DNA from: Gibbula magus
Lineage: Eukaryota; Mollusca; Gastropoda; Trochida; Trochidae
Direction of reading: 5' to 3'
DNA: 64,000 nt
Assembly (NCBI GenBank): GCA_936450465.1
Contig: OW388296.1
Span: 45,951,250 to 46,015,249 of the forward strand
Below the pieces are notes generated by a model. That model was not told where the DNA came from and did no database searches. It worked only from the letters and a program-made list of their open reading frames with translations. Of this stretch, positions 36,763-47,345 are shown piece by piece (position 1 is the first letter of the stretch; every line of letters begins with the position of its first letter). Made by a program: the position numbers and the translations under genes.

Positions 36763-37098
36763 GCCTACACGTGCCACAAACATCGCAGTGGCACTTTAAC
36801 TTTACAGATAGAATTAGGCAGATTTTCCCGCCCTGTTGTTCCATTAGAGGACCGTTTATGTACATGTAATGTTTTTAACAACCACAGTGTCGAGGACGAA
36901 GTCCATTTCCTAGTCTGTTGTAATTTAAATTCAGATTTAAGAGATGATTTATGGTACACAGTATCCGTTTCCGATCCTTCTTTCCTCTGGCGATCACCAG
37001 AAGCCCAATTAACATATTTAATGCAACATCAAGATTATCACAATCCACTTGCCGCACTTCTCCAAAAATTTTATTTACGACGTATGTCGTTTTTGTAA
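36763..37098 (+). pseudogene. LINE ORF2 C-terminal fragment
   Basis: An open frame with no ATG start runs 111 codons to TAA at 37096-37098. It reads HRSGTLTLQIELGRFSRPV, PLEDRLCTC and HSVEDEVHFLVCC, then a 55-residue tail. The pattern Leu-Glu-x-Gly-Arg-x-x-x-Pro, a Cys pair, then Glu-Asp-Glu-x-His-Phe with Cys is the zinc-binding segment after the reverse transcriptase of many invertebrate non-LTR elements. It is severely 5'-truncated. It differs from the remnants at 20200-20391 and 26251-27345, so it represents another family. Confidence 0.75.
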
Positions 37099-37183
37099 TT
37101 GTTATAATATGACACTTATGTATTTGAACTCATATTTTACCACATTTGTAGTTACCTATGTTACTATAATAACTTTAAAGGGG

Positions 37184-37530
37184 CAGTAGCACGTTTTTTT
37201 TCGCTGAAATAAGTCGATGAAATGTATTTGAAAAATAATGTCACTAATAGTAAAACACCCTTCTCACTTCGGAAAAATGAGTGTACATGATTCCGTAAAG
37301 CCATGGGAATCGTTTTTTGTCATTCAAAATAATAACATGTGTTCACAATAAAATGGCCGCCATGTAATTGTTGCTTTACACGCAACACCGTTATTACCAC
37401 TACGGATAATTGGTTTGTGTAATAAGATGTTTTACCCTCTAAAGTAAATATAAATGACATAAACTATCATTATAAATATGAAATTTGCAAAAATAAAATT
37501 TGCAAAAAAAAACTGCTACTGCCCCTGTAA
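37184..37530 (+). mobile_element. TTAA MITE, copy 1
   Basis: The left end TTAAAGGGGCAGTAGCACGT and right end CTGCTACTGCCCCTGTAA form terminal inverted repeats. The interior AAATGTATTTGAAAAATAAT and AAAATGGCCGCCATG is shared with all copies. No protein. The right TTAA has mutated to GTAA. Confidence 0.9.
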
Positions 37531-38235
37531 GTTGCCTTCCCAATTTGAAACCATTCTTAAATTTATCAACCGATAGAATATAGATGTAATTAGTTAATGA
37601 TTTGGTATATATATCTATAAATAAGATATGTTGTGTGATATACGTATGGATTTTTATTGGTATACACGATTAAGCAACATAAATGAGTGCAAATACTGAA
37701 CATGCGCTGTAATAATTCTGATTCAGATTATCAGTGCGAGTATCAACACAGTGACAAAATATGTTAGTCATGCTTCATAACTGACTTCGTTAGCAACACT
37801 ATGTATTAAATAGCAGAGGAAAATCGTATAGTGTACCCTAGGAACATAAAGACGGTTCACAATATGAGAGAGATAATGTGTTAATTGATTGAGGCATAAA
37901 TATATCACTTTCAAAATATCAGAATATACAATTTAAGTACAATGCAGGAATAAAGGTATTCCCTCGATGCTTTTGTAAATTCATTTTAATCTGTATTTCT
38001 TTTTAAAGTAATACAAATACAAAACAACATCTATATCAATGTTCCCTTAATGTAATCTTCCTTTTGTATCAAATTACAGCATTGCCTAGTAAGCATTTGC
38101 CACTGATATATGAAAAAACCCGATTGAAATAGCTAAATATTCAGCGTTAATATATAATGTTATGCTTATTTACTCATAATCCTACCATGGAATAAAGGTT
38201 TTATTAATATTGGGAAATAAACCTAAATGTCATCT
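37531..38235. other. Non-coding stretch
   Basis: No supported gene or clear repeat. Confidence 0.5.
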
Positions 38236-38326
38236 TCCGCACGCATAAGGCGAGCTATGCATTTACAAAAAGTGTGAATATGAATTTCTTGTAAATGCAT
38301 ATCTCGCCCGATGCGTGCAGACTATG
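38236..38326. repeat. 91-bp imperfect palindrome
   Basis: CGCACGCATAAGGCGAGCTA...TGCATTTACAA is mirrored by TTGTAAATGCATATCTCGCC...CGATGCGTGC with a ~25-bp loop. The CGCACGCAT arm end matches the arms of the 13105-13700 element. Confidence 0.8.
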
Positions 38327-38340
38327 CTAAATGCAAGTTA

Positions 38341-38408
38341 CGGTACATCCATTGTGTTGTTGTGGTCACATATTCCAAATGTTATAAATGGTGTTAGTTT
38401 ATCGAGTT
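38341..38408 (+). repeat. Dispersed repeat family X, 5' fragment
   Basis: GGTACATCCATTGTGTTGTT and ATGTTATAAATGGTGTTAGT followed by TTATCGAG match 22050-22135. The homology stops where the following hairpin begins. Confidence 0.7.
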
Positions 38409-38420
38409 TAATAGTTTAAT

Positions 38421-38572
38421 ATAAGGATAACCCATGATACCGAGGATATGGTAAGGTTGTGGACCCTGATAGGAAGGAAAAACCCGAGGATGCGAAGCAT
38501 CCGAGGTTTTTTTCTCCCGACTATCAGGGTCTACAACCTTACCATATCCGAGGTAGAATGGGTTATCTATAT
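38421..38572 (+). repeat. Foldback hairpin 1
   Basis: Two ~75-nt arms: ATAAGGATAACCCATGATAC through GATATGGTAAGGTTGT on the left, and ACAACCTTACCATATCC through TGGGTTATCTATAT on the right. The apex is GGATGC-GAA-GCATCC, flanked by tandem G-A mismatches. A frame across it (38459-38644) is incidental. Confidence 0.9.
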
Positions 38573-39000
38573 TATCAACCGTCTTTAAGTGTAAAACAGG
38601 CTTTTTACTTGTTATCGCGTTATATTGAGGATCCATGGCGTTAGTATAATTAGTGTACACTTTGTTTCAGCCTTATTAAAGTGGTTTTACAAACAAAAAC
38701 GTTCAGTCTTTTAAGGAACTAAAGCCAAAAAAGCCGACTTTAATTTTTTTACAAAATTATGAATTACTTATATTCTGTGAACAGAGGAAAATGAGCTCAC
38801 CTCAAAGACAGACGGAAGATTATCTCTAGTTTTACCATAACAAATGTTACGATCAAATACGTTTTTCGAAAAGTGAGAGTTCATAAAAACACGTCCATAC
38901 AGCTTGGCGACATCGCGTCATATGAAACGATTACGTAGGAAATCACGGAAACCGTGACGTCATTGAACCTGTCAATCAAAAGTAGGTGGAGTTCTAAGTC
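38573..39000. other. Non-coding stretch between hairpins
   Basis: No gene. CAACCGTC and CGCGTTATATTGAGG, to the right of hairpin 1, recur as AAACCGTC and TGCGTTATATCGAGG to the right of hairpin 3, so these hairpins belong to one family. Confidence 0.55.
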
Positions 39001-39106
39001 AGTTAGAACCTATGAAGAGAAATCTTCGTGATTAAGAAGGGGCTCGCTCGCTACGCTCGCTCCGCCCCTTCTTAATCACGAAGATTTCTCTTCATAGGTT
39101 CTAACT
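39001..39106 (-). repeat. Foldback hairpin 2, perfect 43-bp arms
   Basis: The left arm 39001-39043 (AGTTAGAACCTATGAAGAGA...) and right arm 39064-39106 are exact reverse complements, separated by 20 bp of GCTCGCTACGCTCGC-type sequence. On the minus strand the apex is GC-GTA-GC with two sets of tandem G-A mismatches. Confidence 0.97.
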
Positions 39107-39224
39107 ATTACATAGAACATTATTTATTACTGCACTTTGAAAACATTAACCACTTAACTATTCCTTGCCGCTGCAGAAGTCGGCATTCCCTCATGTGGCT
39201 GGCTACACACTGCTAACCTCGCAT

Positions 39225-39524
39225 TTTCCGTGTAATCGGGGACACCTGCTAACCTCGCATTTTCCATGTAACCGGGGACATGTGTGTATCGGTGCGAAAT
39301 ACCAACAAATGCTAACCCCTTATGCTGTGTGTATGTGTTTATGAAATTTTACAGGCAAACGGGACAAAGTACTGTCCGGGCCAAAAATACATTTCCTAGG
39401 TTTAAAAGGGCGAAAAAAAGCATATGGCAAGGTTCTGTTAACCGGGGACGTCCCCGGTTGAGTGTGTGTCCCCGGTTGAAGGGTGTGTATAGATACAGAT
39501 GTCCCCGGTTGCCACCTTTAACAA

Positions 39525-39525
<1 letters not shown>
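39225..39525. repeat. GGGGACA-box repeat array, block 4 (inverted halves)
   Basis: Boxes on the left point one way (TAACCGGGGACATGTGTGTA at about 39270) and those on the right the other way (GTGTCCCCGGTTGAAGG, GATGTCCCCGGTTGCCACC). They meet at a perfect 20-bp palindrome at 39440-39459. The right end GCCACCTTTAAC is the inverse of the left end of block 1. Confidence 0.85.
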
Positions 39526-39561
<36 letters not shown>

Positions 39562-39587
39562 CATACATACATACATACATACATACT
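39522..39587. repeat. (CA)n, (TA)n, (CATA)n microsatellite
   Basis: About 30 bp of CA, a short TA run and then ACATACATACAT follow directly on block 4. Confidence 0.95.
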
Positions 39588-39989
39588 AGATTAACGTAAC
39601 ACCCATGACTGAAATGGAACAGTGAAATAGGACATCCTACTAAATAGTAGCCTTTATTGGTATAGTCTGTCCTCGTATCGCCTACACCTATCGCCTACGC
39701 CACAATCAAAACAAATTCTACTTTCTACATTCTACTTCTAGAATGCCCATCAAAGATGTCTACATTCTACGCACAGTTTATGGCCCGGGAACAATGAAGT
39801 GATATGAGTGAAAATGACACGAGAAGTGTCTGAATAAACAACTGAGAACTTAATCCTATCTTACTTGTTATTTGTAAGAATTGTTAATTGAGTGCCTTCA
39901 GCCATAACGTTTTTGACCATGTACCGCGAAGCCTACGCTCACTGGACCTTGTCGAGTAGCGTTTTAGGCTTCCCGGACCATAACCCTCG

Positions 39990-40140
39990 ATACAGACAGA
40001 CAGACAGACAGACAGATATTTTATTCAAGTCTCACCTCGATACATCTAGTGAAAATATTTACATCATGGTTAAAAGAAAACTGGTAAAATATATCGAGCC
40101 ACCCACCATGGGGTTATGAGAGACTATGTACAAATAAAAA
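39990..40140 (-). mobile_element. LINE 3' UTR fragment with (CTGT)n tail
   Basis: On the minus strand: GTCTCTCATAACCCCATGG, GGCTCGATATATTTTACC and GTGAGACTTGAATAAAATAT, ending in CTGTCTGTCTG. It matches the 3' UTR at 19905-20398. No coding remnant was recognised. Confidence 0.7.
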
Positions 40141-40286
40141 ACATCAAAAACATTTAAAATATATACAATGGATTACATAAGATACAGACGTATAGAAATA
40201 AAGTGTACAAAAACTAAAAGTAAATCTACAAGTCAAGATACGGCGATTACATAATATTGTTTTAACGGTACATATACATTGCTTTA

Positions 40287-40288
<2 letters not shown>

Positions 40289-40381
<93 letters not shown>
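40289..40381. repeat. (TA)n microsatellite
   Basis: About 92 bp of alternating AT. The Ile-Tyr frame across it is an artefact. Confidence 0.97.
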
Positions 40382-40382
<1 letters not shown>

Positions 40383-40974
40383 CTTACATTAAACAAAAAA
40401 GACTTAGTCATGTAGTCGGATGCATGTACACATTGTATGAAATATATGTTACCTTTTATCACATCCTTGTTTCACAATAAATATGACATCAATAACCAGA
40501 AAGTAAAATAACATAAGCATAAGATTGTAATGTCATATTTACACTCTATTTCGAGGTAAGAAAGTGCCAAAGCATAATTAACTCTGAGTATTTTGGTGAG
40601 AACGTTAAAGAGAAGCAGGAAAACACCAAAAGACATACCCCTAAAAGTTTCTATTTATATAATTACTCCAAGTGTACGGCTAGCAGATTTTGCTAATTCC
40701 TCAGAAATGAAAGTGAATTACAATTACAAATAGGTACTTTACACGACGCTGAATTACACTTAACACAATGTGTGTGTACTTGATATAAACGTTTATACAT
40801 ATATTTACTTTACTAGTATCATTATTCATTAGCGTGTCATTGACACTCGTGTATATTCAATTATGTTAAGTGATGCACATACCGTTGACTAACAACCCGT
40901 TGTAGGTATTTCCTGTGTGAAGGGTCAGTCAAACCATAAATTAATAAACTAATATAACAGTCATCATTTCAAAC
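40382..40974. other. Non-coding stretch
   Basis: No supported gene or clear repeat. Confidence 0.5.
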
Positions 40975-41885
40975 TAAACCAAAGTCAATAGAATAGAAAT
41001 ATTAATATTTCATGATATATGCAAACTTCGTCAAAGTCAATACATATTTCCAAAGTCAACATAAGTCAACAATTCGCTTAACTCAAAATATCTTTTAAAA
41101 GTCAACTTTTTATCAAAGTAAATATGTGATTAAAGTCAACATTTTACTAAATTCAAAATATCTTTTTCAAAGTCACCAAAGTTAACATTTTATATAAGTT
41201 AAACTTAAACTACACAACATTTCACTAAAATGAATATTTCATAAGTCAACCATTCATATAACTCAAAATATGTATTAAAATCAACAAGTCCATATTTTAT
41301 CAAAGTAACACTTCCACCAAAATCAATAATTATTTTAAAAGTCAATATTTCCAAAGTCAACATTTCACAAACATTCTATTTTTTCCAAAGTCAACATTTC
41401 ACAAACATTTTTTTTCAAAGTCAACATTTCACAACCATTATATGTTTGCCAAAGTCAACATTGGCCCATGGGAAATCCGCCCATGGGAAACCTGGCCCAT
41501 GGGCGAAGTCTCGCCCATGGGAAATCTCGCCCATGGGAAAAATAATTTCCTTTGCATGGGGGGAGTTCACAAATACCTAAAATATGTTACTGCTAGACCC
41601 ATTATTAAAAATTAGAAAATAATTTTTGTGTAACTCAAATTTTAACAACCTCTCGCCCATGGGCCGGCCCATGGGCAGGCCCATGGGCGAACTTTCCCAT
41701 GGGCATACCCATGGGCAAGGGGGTCTGTATCTCATGTACGGTGCGGGGTAGAAAGTTGGAATTTTCGTCAATATCTTAGTTAAAGTATAAAAATAGGTTT
41801 TTGATAGAATTTGAACTTCTCACTTATGTTATTTACGTTGGTCAATTATGGAATCTCGGGTTTCCATAATAAAATCGGGTCGCCT
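40975..41885 (-). mobile_element. CCCATGGG element, copy B
   Basis: This is the inverted counterpart of 18159-18970. From 41885 leftwards it has the conserved ~320-bp head, two CCCATGGG clusters (41652-41720 and 41463-41540) and then an AAAGTCAACATTTCAC array to about 40975. It is shorter than copy A because the array is shorter. The head differs from copy A at only a few positions. Confidence 0.85.
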
Positions 41886-42285
41886 TATTACTTTAAAAGG
41901 AAAAAGCATTATTATTTCGATAATAGCACCATCGGTGAGTTACAAGCATTTTATACTAACCCAATATTCTTTCATTTTGAACAAAGTAGGAAAAGTCTTT
42001 TGTTTTGAAATAAATGAGAGTTACCTCCCTTGGATCACCCTCTCAACCATTTGTGTTGAAATTGAAGACATTACTGAACAAAAACAGTGGTTTGATGCAC
42101 TGCTTGGATAGTTATATTCTTCTAAAACATATTTCATAATTGATCCAAATCTTTAAAAAATGCTTTGCTCCATGTTTAAATAAACTTTGCTGCACGTTTT
42201 AAAAAAATGGTTCCAAATGTAAATAAGAAATTCTTAAAGGTAATCCAAATTATAATAATGCTCCAAAAGTGAGCCATGAGCTCTA
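41886..42285. other. Non-coding stretch
   Basis: No supported gene. The frames at 41811-42111 overlap the element edge and have no recognisable domain. Confidence 0.45.
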
Positions 42286-42841
42286 TAGCTCATCAGGATT
42301 CAAATAATACATTTAAAAATTAACATGCACTTTGAAAATGTACATTTTATATTTGGGGTCACAGGGTCACCAAATCTACAGTTTCGAATCCTCATTGGCC
42401 GAGGAGTCTGTACACAACATTTCAGCTTTCTACAGCTTGTTTTATAGGAAAAGAAGATGAAAACAGATTTTAGGTCATGACCCCCGTGACCCATATTTGG
42501 GGTCACAGGGTCACCATATTTACAATTTAGAATCCCCACTGGCCATGGAGTCTGCACATAACATTTCAGCTCTCTAGACATTTTGGTACTGGAGAAGAAG
42601 ATGAATGTAGGTTTTAAGGTTGTGACCCCTGTGACCCAATTTGGGGTCATGGGGTGACGAAATCTACAATTTAGAATCCCGATTGGAGTAAAGAATCTGC
42701 ACATGCAATTTCAGCTCTCTAGAGTTATACGAGAAGAAGTCGAAAAAGCGAAAAGTTTACAAATTGATGGACGGACGGACGGATGGACGCCGGACGCCAT
42801 GCCATAAGCCCATCGGGCCTGTCAGGCCTGATGAGCTAATA
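42286..42841. mobile_element. Non-autonomous element with 144-bp internal repeats
   Basis: Three tandem units of about 144 bp start at TTTGGGGTCACAGGGTCACC (42352), its copy at 42497 and a diverged copy at 42640. Each carries TTTCAGCTCTCTAGA. The right end has GGACGGACGGACGGATGG, GACGCCGGACGCCATGCC and CCTGATGAGCTAATAA. The left end has the complementary AGCTCATCAGG, giving short inverted ends. I recall similar GGACGGACG...GAGCTAATAA repeats from bivalve and brachiopod genomes. The long minus-strand frame inside is a repeat artefact. Confidence 0.7.
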
Positions 42842-43188
42842 AAAAGATAAATACGGACACAATGTGTAATAACATATGGTTTACTCACTTGTCAGACTGG
42901 TGCCAGGAGCACAGACCACTATCATCCAAACTCGTTTTTACATGAAGAAGCCAAGGTCGTTTATATTCAGTACTGTTATCGATTGTTAATAAGTTATTGT
43001 ACGGCTTTGGCATGTGTGACCGCAACAACACATTGGGTAACTCAACACCTACATTTGTCACTTGACTCTAAACCCAACCAAGCATTTTGAAAAGAGTTCT
43101 CATTGATCCAGTCACTCTTACTTTCGTGAGAGTTGACACCTCTGTAAACATTACAATTAGATCATATCTTGATTTTTCAAAATTACCT

Positions 43189-43550
43189 TTAAAGGGGCAG
43201 TAGCACGTTTTTTCGCTCAAATAAGTTGATGAAATGTATTTGAAAAATAATGTCACTAATAGTAAAATACCCTTCTCTCTTCAGAAAATCAAGTTAAAAA
43301 ATGAGTGTTCATGGTTCCGTAAAGCCATGGGAATCGTTTATGTCCTTTGAAATAATAAAATGTGTTCACAATAAAATGGCCGCCATGCAATTTTTGCATT
43401 ATACGCAACACAGTTATTACCAATACGGATAATTGGTTTGGGTAATAAGATGTTTTACCCTTTAAAGTCTATATAAATGACATGAACTATCATTACAAAT
43501 GGGAAATTTGAAAAAATAAAATTTGAAAAAACGTGCTACTGCCCCTTTAA
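43189..43550 (+). mobile_element. TTAA MITE, copy 2
   Basis: TTAAAGGGGCAGTAGCACGT at the left and CGTGCTACTGCCCCTTTAA at the right; TTAA at both ends; interior as in the other copies. Confidence 0.93.
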
Positions 43551-43934
43551 TGCCTAGTAAACTAATTTCTTTATTTTAAAGCCATAACTTTTACCCTGTT
43601 TTGATAAATGCATATTGTATGGTATATTGTGCAATCAGTTTTGGAGTAATTTAACACTTCAGAGACCAACTATTATTAAATGTATGAGAAATTATAACAT
43701 GGTAATGTTTTCCTATTTTTTATTTTTTTTAAAACTAAATGAAGTTTAAAGCTGGTTATGTTCCTACATTTTAACGAACAGACATTTGATGAAATGAAGT
43801 TCTAAACTGGTTATGCTCACCTTTATTTGAAAGAACCTGGCTTGAAATGAAGACATACCTGAAACTGCCATCTAGAACTGACATCCGTGAATCCTGTAAT
43901 CAAGATAAAGTTCTACACTGCGTAACGACATGTT

Positions 43935-44296
43935 TTAAGGGGCAGTAGCACGTTTTTTCGCTCAAATAAGTCCATAAAATGTATTTGAAAAATAATGTCA
44001 CCAACAGTAATACACCCTTCTCTCTTCGTAAAATCAAGTTATAAATGAGTGTACATGGTTCCGTAAAGCCATGGCAATCGTTTTTTGTCATTCGAAATAA
44101 TAAAATGTGTTCACAATAAAATGGTCGCCATGCAATTTTTGCTTTATTCACAACACCGGTATTACCACTACGGATAATTGGTTTGTGTAATAAGATGTTG
44201 TACCATCTAAAGAAAATATAAATGACATAAACCATTATTCTAAATGAGAAATTCAAAAAAATAAAATTTGCAAAAAACGTGCTACTGCCCCTTTAA
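43935..44296 (+). mobile_element. TTAA MITE, copy 3
   Basis: TTAAGGGGCAGTAGCACG at the left and CGTGCTACTGCCCCTTTAA at the right. The left side lacks one A compared with copy 2, which helps place the element boundary just inside TTAA. Confidence 0.93.
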
Positions 44297-44354
44297 AAGC
44301 TGTTATGGCTATATCAACTTTCCTACGCAAGGAATCACTCTTGTCAGTCTCCAT

Positions 44355-44849
44355 CACTGGCTGATTTAAGCCTTGCAGTATTTCTCTCACTTTTCCGTGC
44401 TAAGATTGCACCTGAAATGCATAGTGCGTTCTGATTTCCTAACACAGACACCTTAAGGAAATACTGCAAGGCTTAAAGGCGCTGTAGCACTTTTTTTTTT
44501 CGCTCAAATAAGTCGATGAAATGTATTTGAAAAATAACGTCAACAATAGTAAAACACCCTTCTCTCTTCGGAAAATCAAGTTTCAAATGAGTGTACATGG
44601 TTCCGTAAAGCCATGGGAATTTGTTTTGTCATTCGAAATAATAAAATGTGTTCACAATAAAATGGCCGCCAGGCAAATTTGGCTTTATACGCAACACCGT
44701 TATTACCACTACGGATAATTGGTTTGTGTAATAAGATGTTTTACCCTCTAGTAAATATAAATGACATAAACTATCATGATTATAAATGAGAAATTTGAAC
44801 AAATAAAATTAGCAAAAAACGTGCTACAGCGCCTTTAAATCAGCCAGTG
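44355..44849. mobile_element. MITE hosting TTAA MITE copy 4
   Basis: The left arm at 44355-44384 (CACTGGCTGATTTAAGCCTT...GCAGTATTTC) is mirrored by a right arm split in two: GGAAATACTGCAAGGCTT (44457-44474) and TAAATCAGCCAGTG (44836-44849). The interval is exactly TTAA MITE copy 4. Without it the host is about 130 bp, a short TIR element with ~30-bp arms. Confidence 0.85.
44473..44838 (+). mobile_element. TTAA MITE, copy 4 (nested)
   Basis: Ends TTAAAGGCGCTGTAGCACTT and GTGCTACAGCGCCTTTAA. GGGGCAGTAG has become GGCGCTGTAG on the left, with the matching change on the right. TTAA is duplicated on both sides, and the intact left arm of the host supplies the empty site. Confidence 0.93.
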
Positions 44850-45930
44850 TTGGGAAGTTGAGGTTTTATGTGTACACTCCCACTACATGATCCATATGTG
44901 TGTTACTTCAGTCTGAGCGGTTTTCCTGTTCTATATACAGAACTACATATGTTTCCGACATTATTCCATACAGTTAATTATACAGTGTATCTTCCTGGGC
45001 TGTTGAATAGATTATGGACCGTTTATAAAAGTATTCTTGTAAGTTGAGCCATAGTAGAGTCAACCCTACGTCTACATTACGGGGATCCGACACGCTTGGC
45101 TACCACGTCTTTGTACTGTTAGAAGTTCTCGGCTATCCTAAGGGGACATGACCTGATTCATAAAGTTTTAAATTACAAACTTCTCATTCAAAACGTGTCA
45201 CACATTTAAAGCGGATATTGTTTGGATAAATATGTGTTTATTTGTCAAGGATTTGATAAACTAAGATATACTTAAGGTTTGATATATTTTAATTATTTTT
45301 TTTAAATAATGAAAACTGTTGATGCACGAGAGATAAGTATACACATGTATATTAAATGAGGTACATATATTCACTGTGTTCACTGGTTTCTAATGATTAT
45401 TGATTCTGAGAGTTTCTTTTTGAAATCAGATTGTGATATTAACGAATTCAAAGAGAAAGGGCATTATTTGTCTGTTTTTTTTAGCAATATAGTTACATTC
45501 ATCTGTTAGTTTCATGATCAGAGATTGACCCGCATTTGGTTTAAATGTATATTGTTTCATAAATTCAAATCGACACTTATGTACATCAATCTCCTTTATT
45601 GTAAAACATTCCCCTGGCTTCAAATCACCTCGCTAGTTTTTCATACATCACATAACTGGCTTCCCCTCAATTAGCTATTCAACCTTTGTCCATCAACTCT
45701 ATTTATTGTATAAACAACTCATCTCCAATCTGTGGTATAAACAATTCATTTATATAACCCTACCTGTTTTCCCGTTGTGTATCACTTGCTTGACAATGAC
45801 ATTAGAATCTATGTCGAAACGCCGCCTTCAAAGAAGTTGTAAATCCATTGAATTGTCCCTCTTCTTCGAGCATTCTGTTATATGCAAAGCTCCAGTTTTG
45901 AATACAGCTCTTGATGAAACATAGTAATTT
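44850..45930. other. Non-coding stretch
   Basis: No supported gene. Short frames at 45426-45623 and 45706-45924 have no recognisable domain. Confidence 0.5.
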
Positions 45931-46211
45931 GGAGCACGGTGGTGTAGTGGTTAGCTTGCTGGCCTCTGACGCCGACGACCCGGGTTCGAATCCCAGTTGA
46001 GACACCAAAGATCTGTGACCTGGGTCAAACACTGCGTTGTGTCCTTGGGCAAGGCACATCATTCGCTCAGTCAACCCAGCTGTACAAATGGGTACCTGAA
46101 TACGGGAAGTACTGACGAAGCGCTTAGTAACCGCTTTGCAAGTACAATTCTTTAATGGTAATAATTGTAGCGCTTTGAGCATGTGGGAAAGGCGCAATAT
46201 AAGTATCCAAT
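45931..46211 (+). mobile_element. tRNA-derived SINE, family A, copy 2
   Basis: GGAGCACGGTGGTGTAGTGG head, GGGTTCGAATCCC B box, TTGGGCAAGGCACATCATT and AAATGGGTACCTGAATACGG body. The 3' part is TAGCGCTTTGAGCATGTGGG, then GGCGCAATATAAGTATCC. GCGCTTTGAGCATG is identical to part of the 3' end of the LINE at 26251-27345. Confidence 0.92.
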
Positions 46212-47130
46212 TATGATTGTATTCAATGCGTAAAGTATACTCACATCATTCCTCTTAAAGCATATTAGAATGACAAGAGTAACTCTTCACACCGAGGTTT
46301 CCAGTCACCGAAACTCACATTTGTCGCCATGTCCGGTGGGTGAGTGTATCCCTGTGACACGTTTTACAAAGGCAGAACTACCAAAGCATGACGATGTTGA
46401 CCTTTTAAAATTGGGTCTTCGCGTTACGGTATGTCTTTGATCTTGGGTGTTGTTTGAGGAGGGGGATAAAATACTGGTTTTTGTGAAAAGCTGAGTCGTA
46501 GGGTATACCCAAACGAAAAATGCATCACGAAATAGTATGTTCATAAATGTAATAGATTACATATAAAACAGTCGGAATACATTTTAACCAAAAACATTAT
46601 CTTAGAACCGTGATTTCTGTTTAGAAGAGAAACATTACAAATCTCACTATTGGGTCAATGTTTTGAGAAAATAACAATTTAAATCTCACCCAAAACATAA
46701 CGGATTTCATTGTTTACAAATGCGTATGAATTATCAAAGTAAAAAATGATATTTAGCTCACTTTGTGACCTTTATTACAAATTTCCCTTCCATGTTTCTA
46801 TGATCGAAAATAGGACAATTGACTATGGAACTATGCCGATATATTAAAACAATATTTTACAAATAAATAATCGTATTTTCTTATGCATGATTATCATACA
46901 ACGTTTGGTGAGTTGTATTCTGTACAGCGCCACAAACCGTTCTTATTTAGCCAAATGCATGTTTTACAAGGCGTAACTCTTGAGATTTGGACCATTACTC
47001 CATCTTAGTCAAAGATAGGAAAATAAGTTTCGCACTTTCACATTCCTGTATTAGTGCAGAGACGAAAGTTCACTCAGCTGACGGTTCATTGTCTCCTGAT
47101 AGCGGCTTTTACAATAGCTTGGTATTTTCA
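46212..47130. other. Non-coding stretch
   Basis: No supported gene. The minus-strand frame at 46305-46544 has no motif. Confidence 0.5.
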
Positions 47131-47345
47131 GGGGAGGGTCATGAAATATACAGCCACAAGGGGAGAGTCATGAAATATACAGCCACAAGGGGAGAGTCAT
47201 GAAATATACAGCCACAAGGGGAGGGTCATGAAATATACAGCCACAAGGGGAGAGTCATGAAATATACAGCCACAAGGGGAGGGTCATGAAATATACAGCC
47301 ACAAGGGGAGGGTCATGAACAAAATTACAAGGGGTTGGGGAGGGT
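47131..47345. repeat. 29-bp GGGGAGGGTCATGAA minisatellite
   Basis: Six near-identical units of GGGAGGGTCATGAAATATAC plus AGCCACAAG, alternating GGGAGGG and GGGAGAG, end in two diverged units with ACAAAATTACAAGGGG. A related single block is at 50990-51075. Confidence 0.93.

Noticed and set aside
36765..37057. Minus-strand frames of 60-64 residues
   Set aside because: They are antisense shadows of the LINE ORF2 fragment on the plus strand.
42300..42704. 134-residue minus-strand frame with internal repeats
   Set aside because: It follows the 144-bp tandem units of a non-autonomous element, has no known domain, and is explained by the repeat period being divisible by three.
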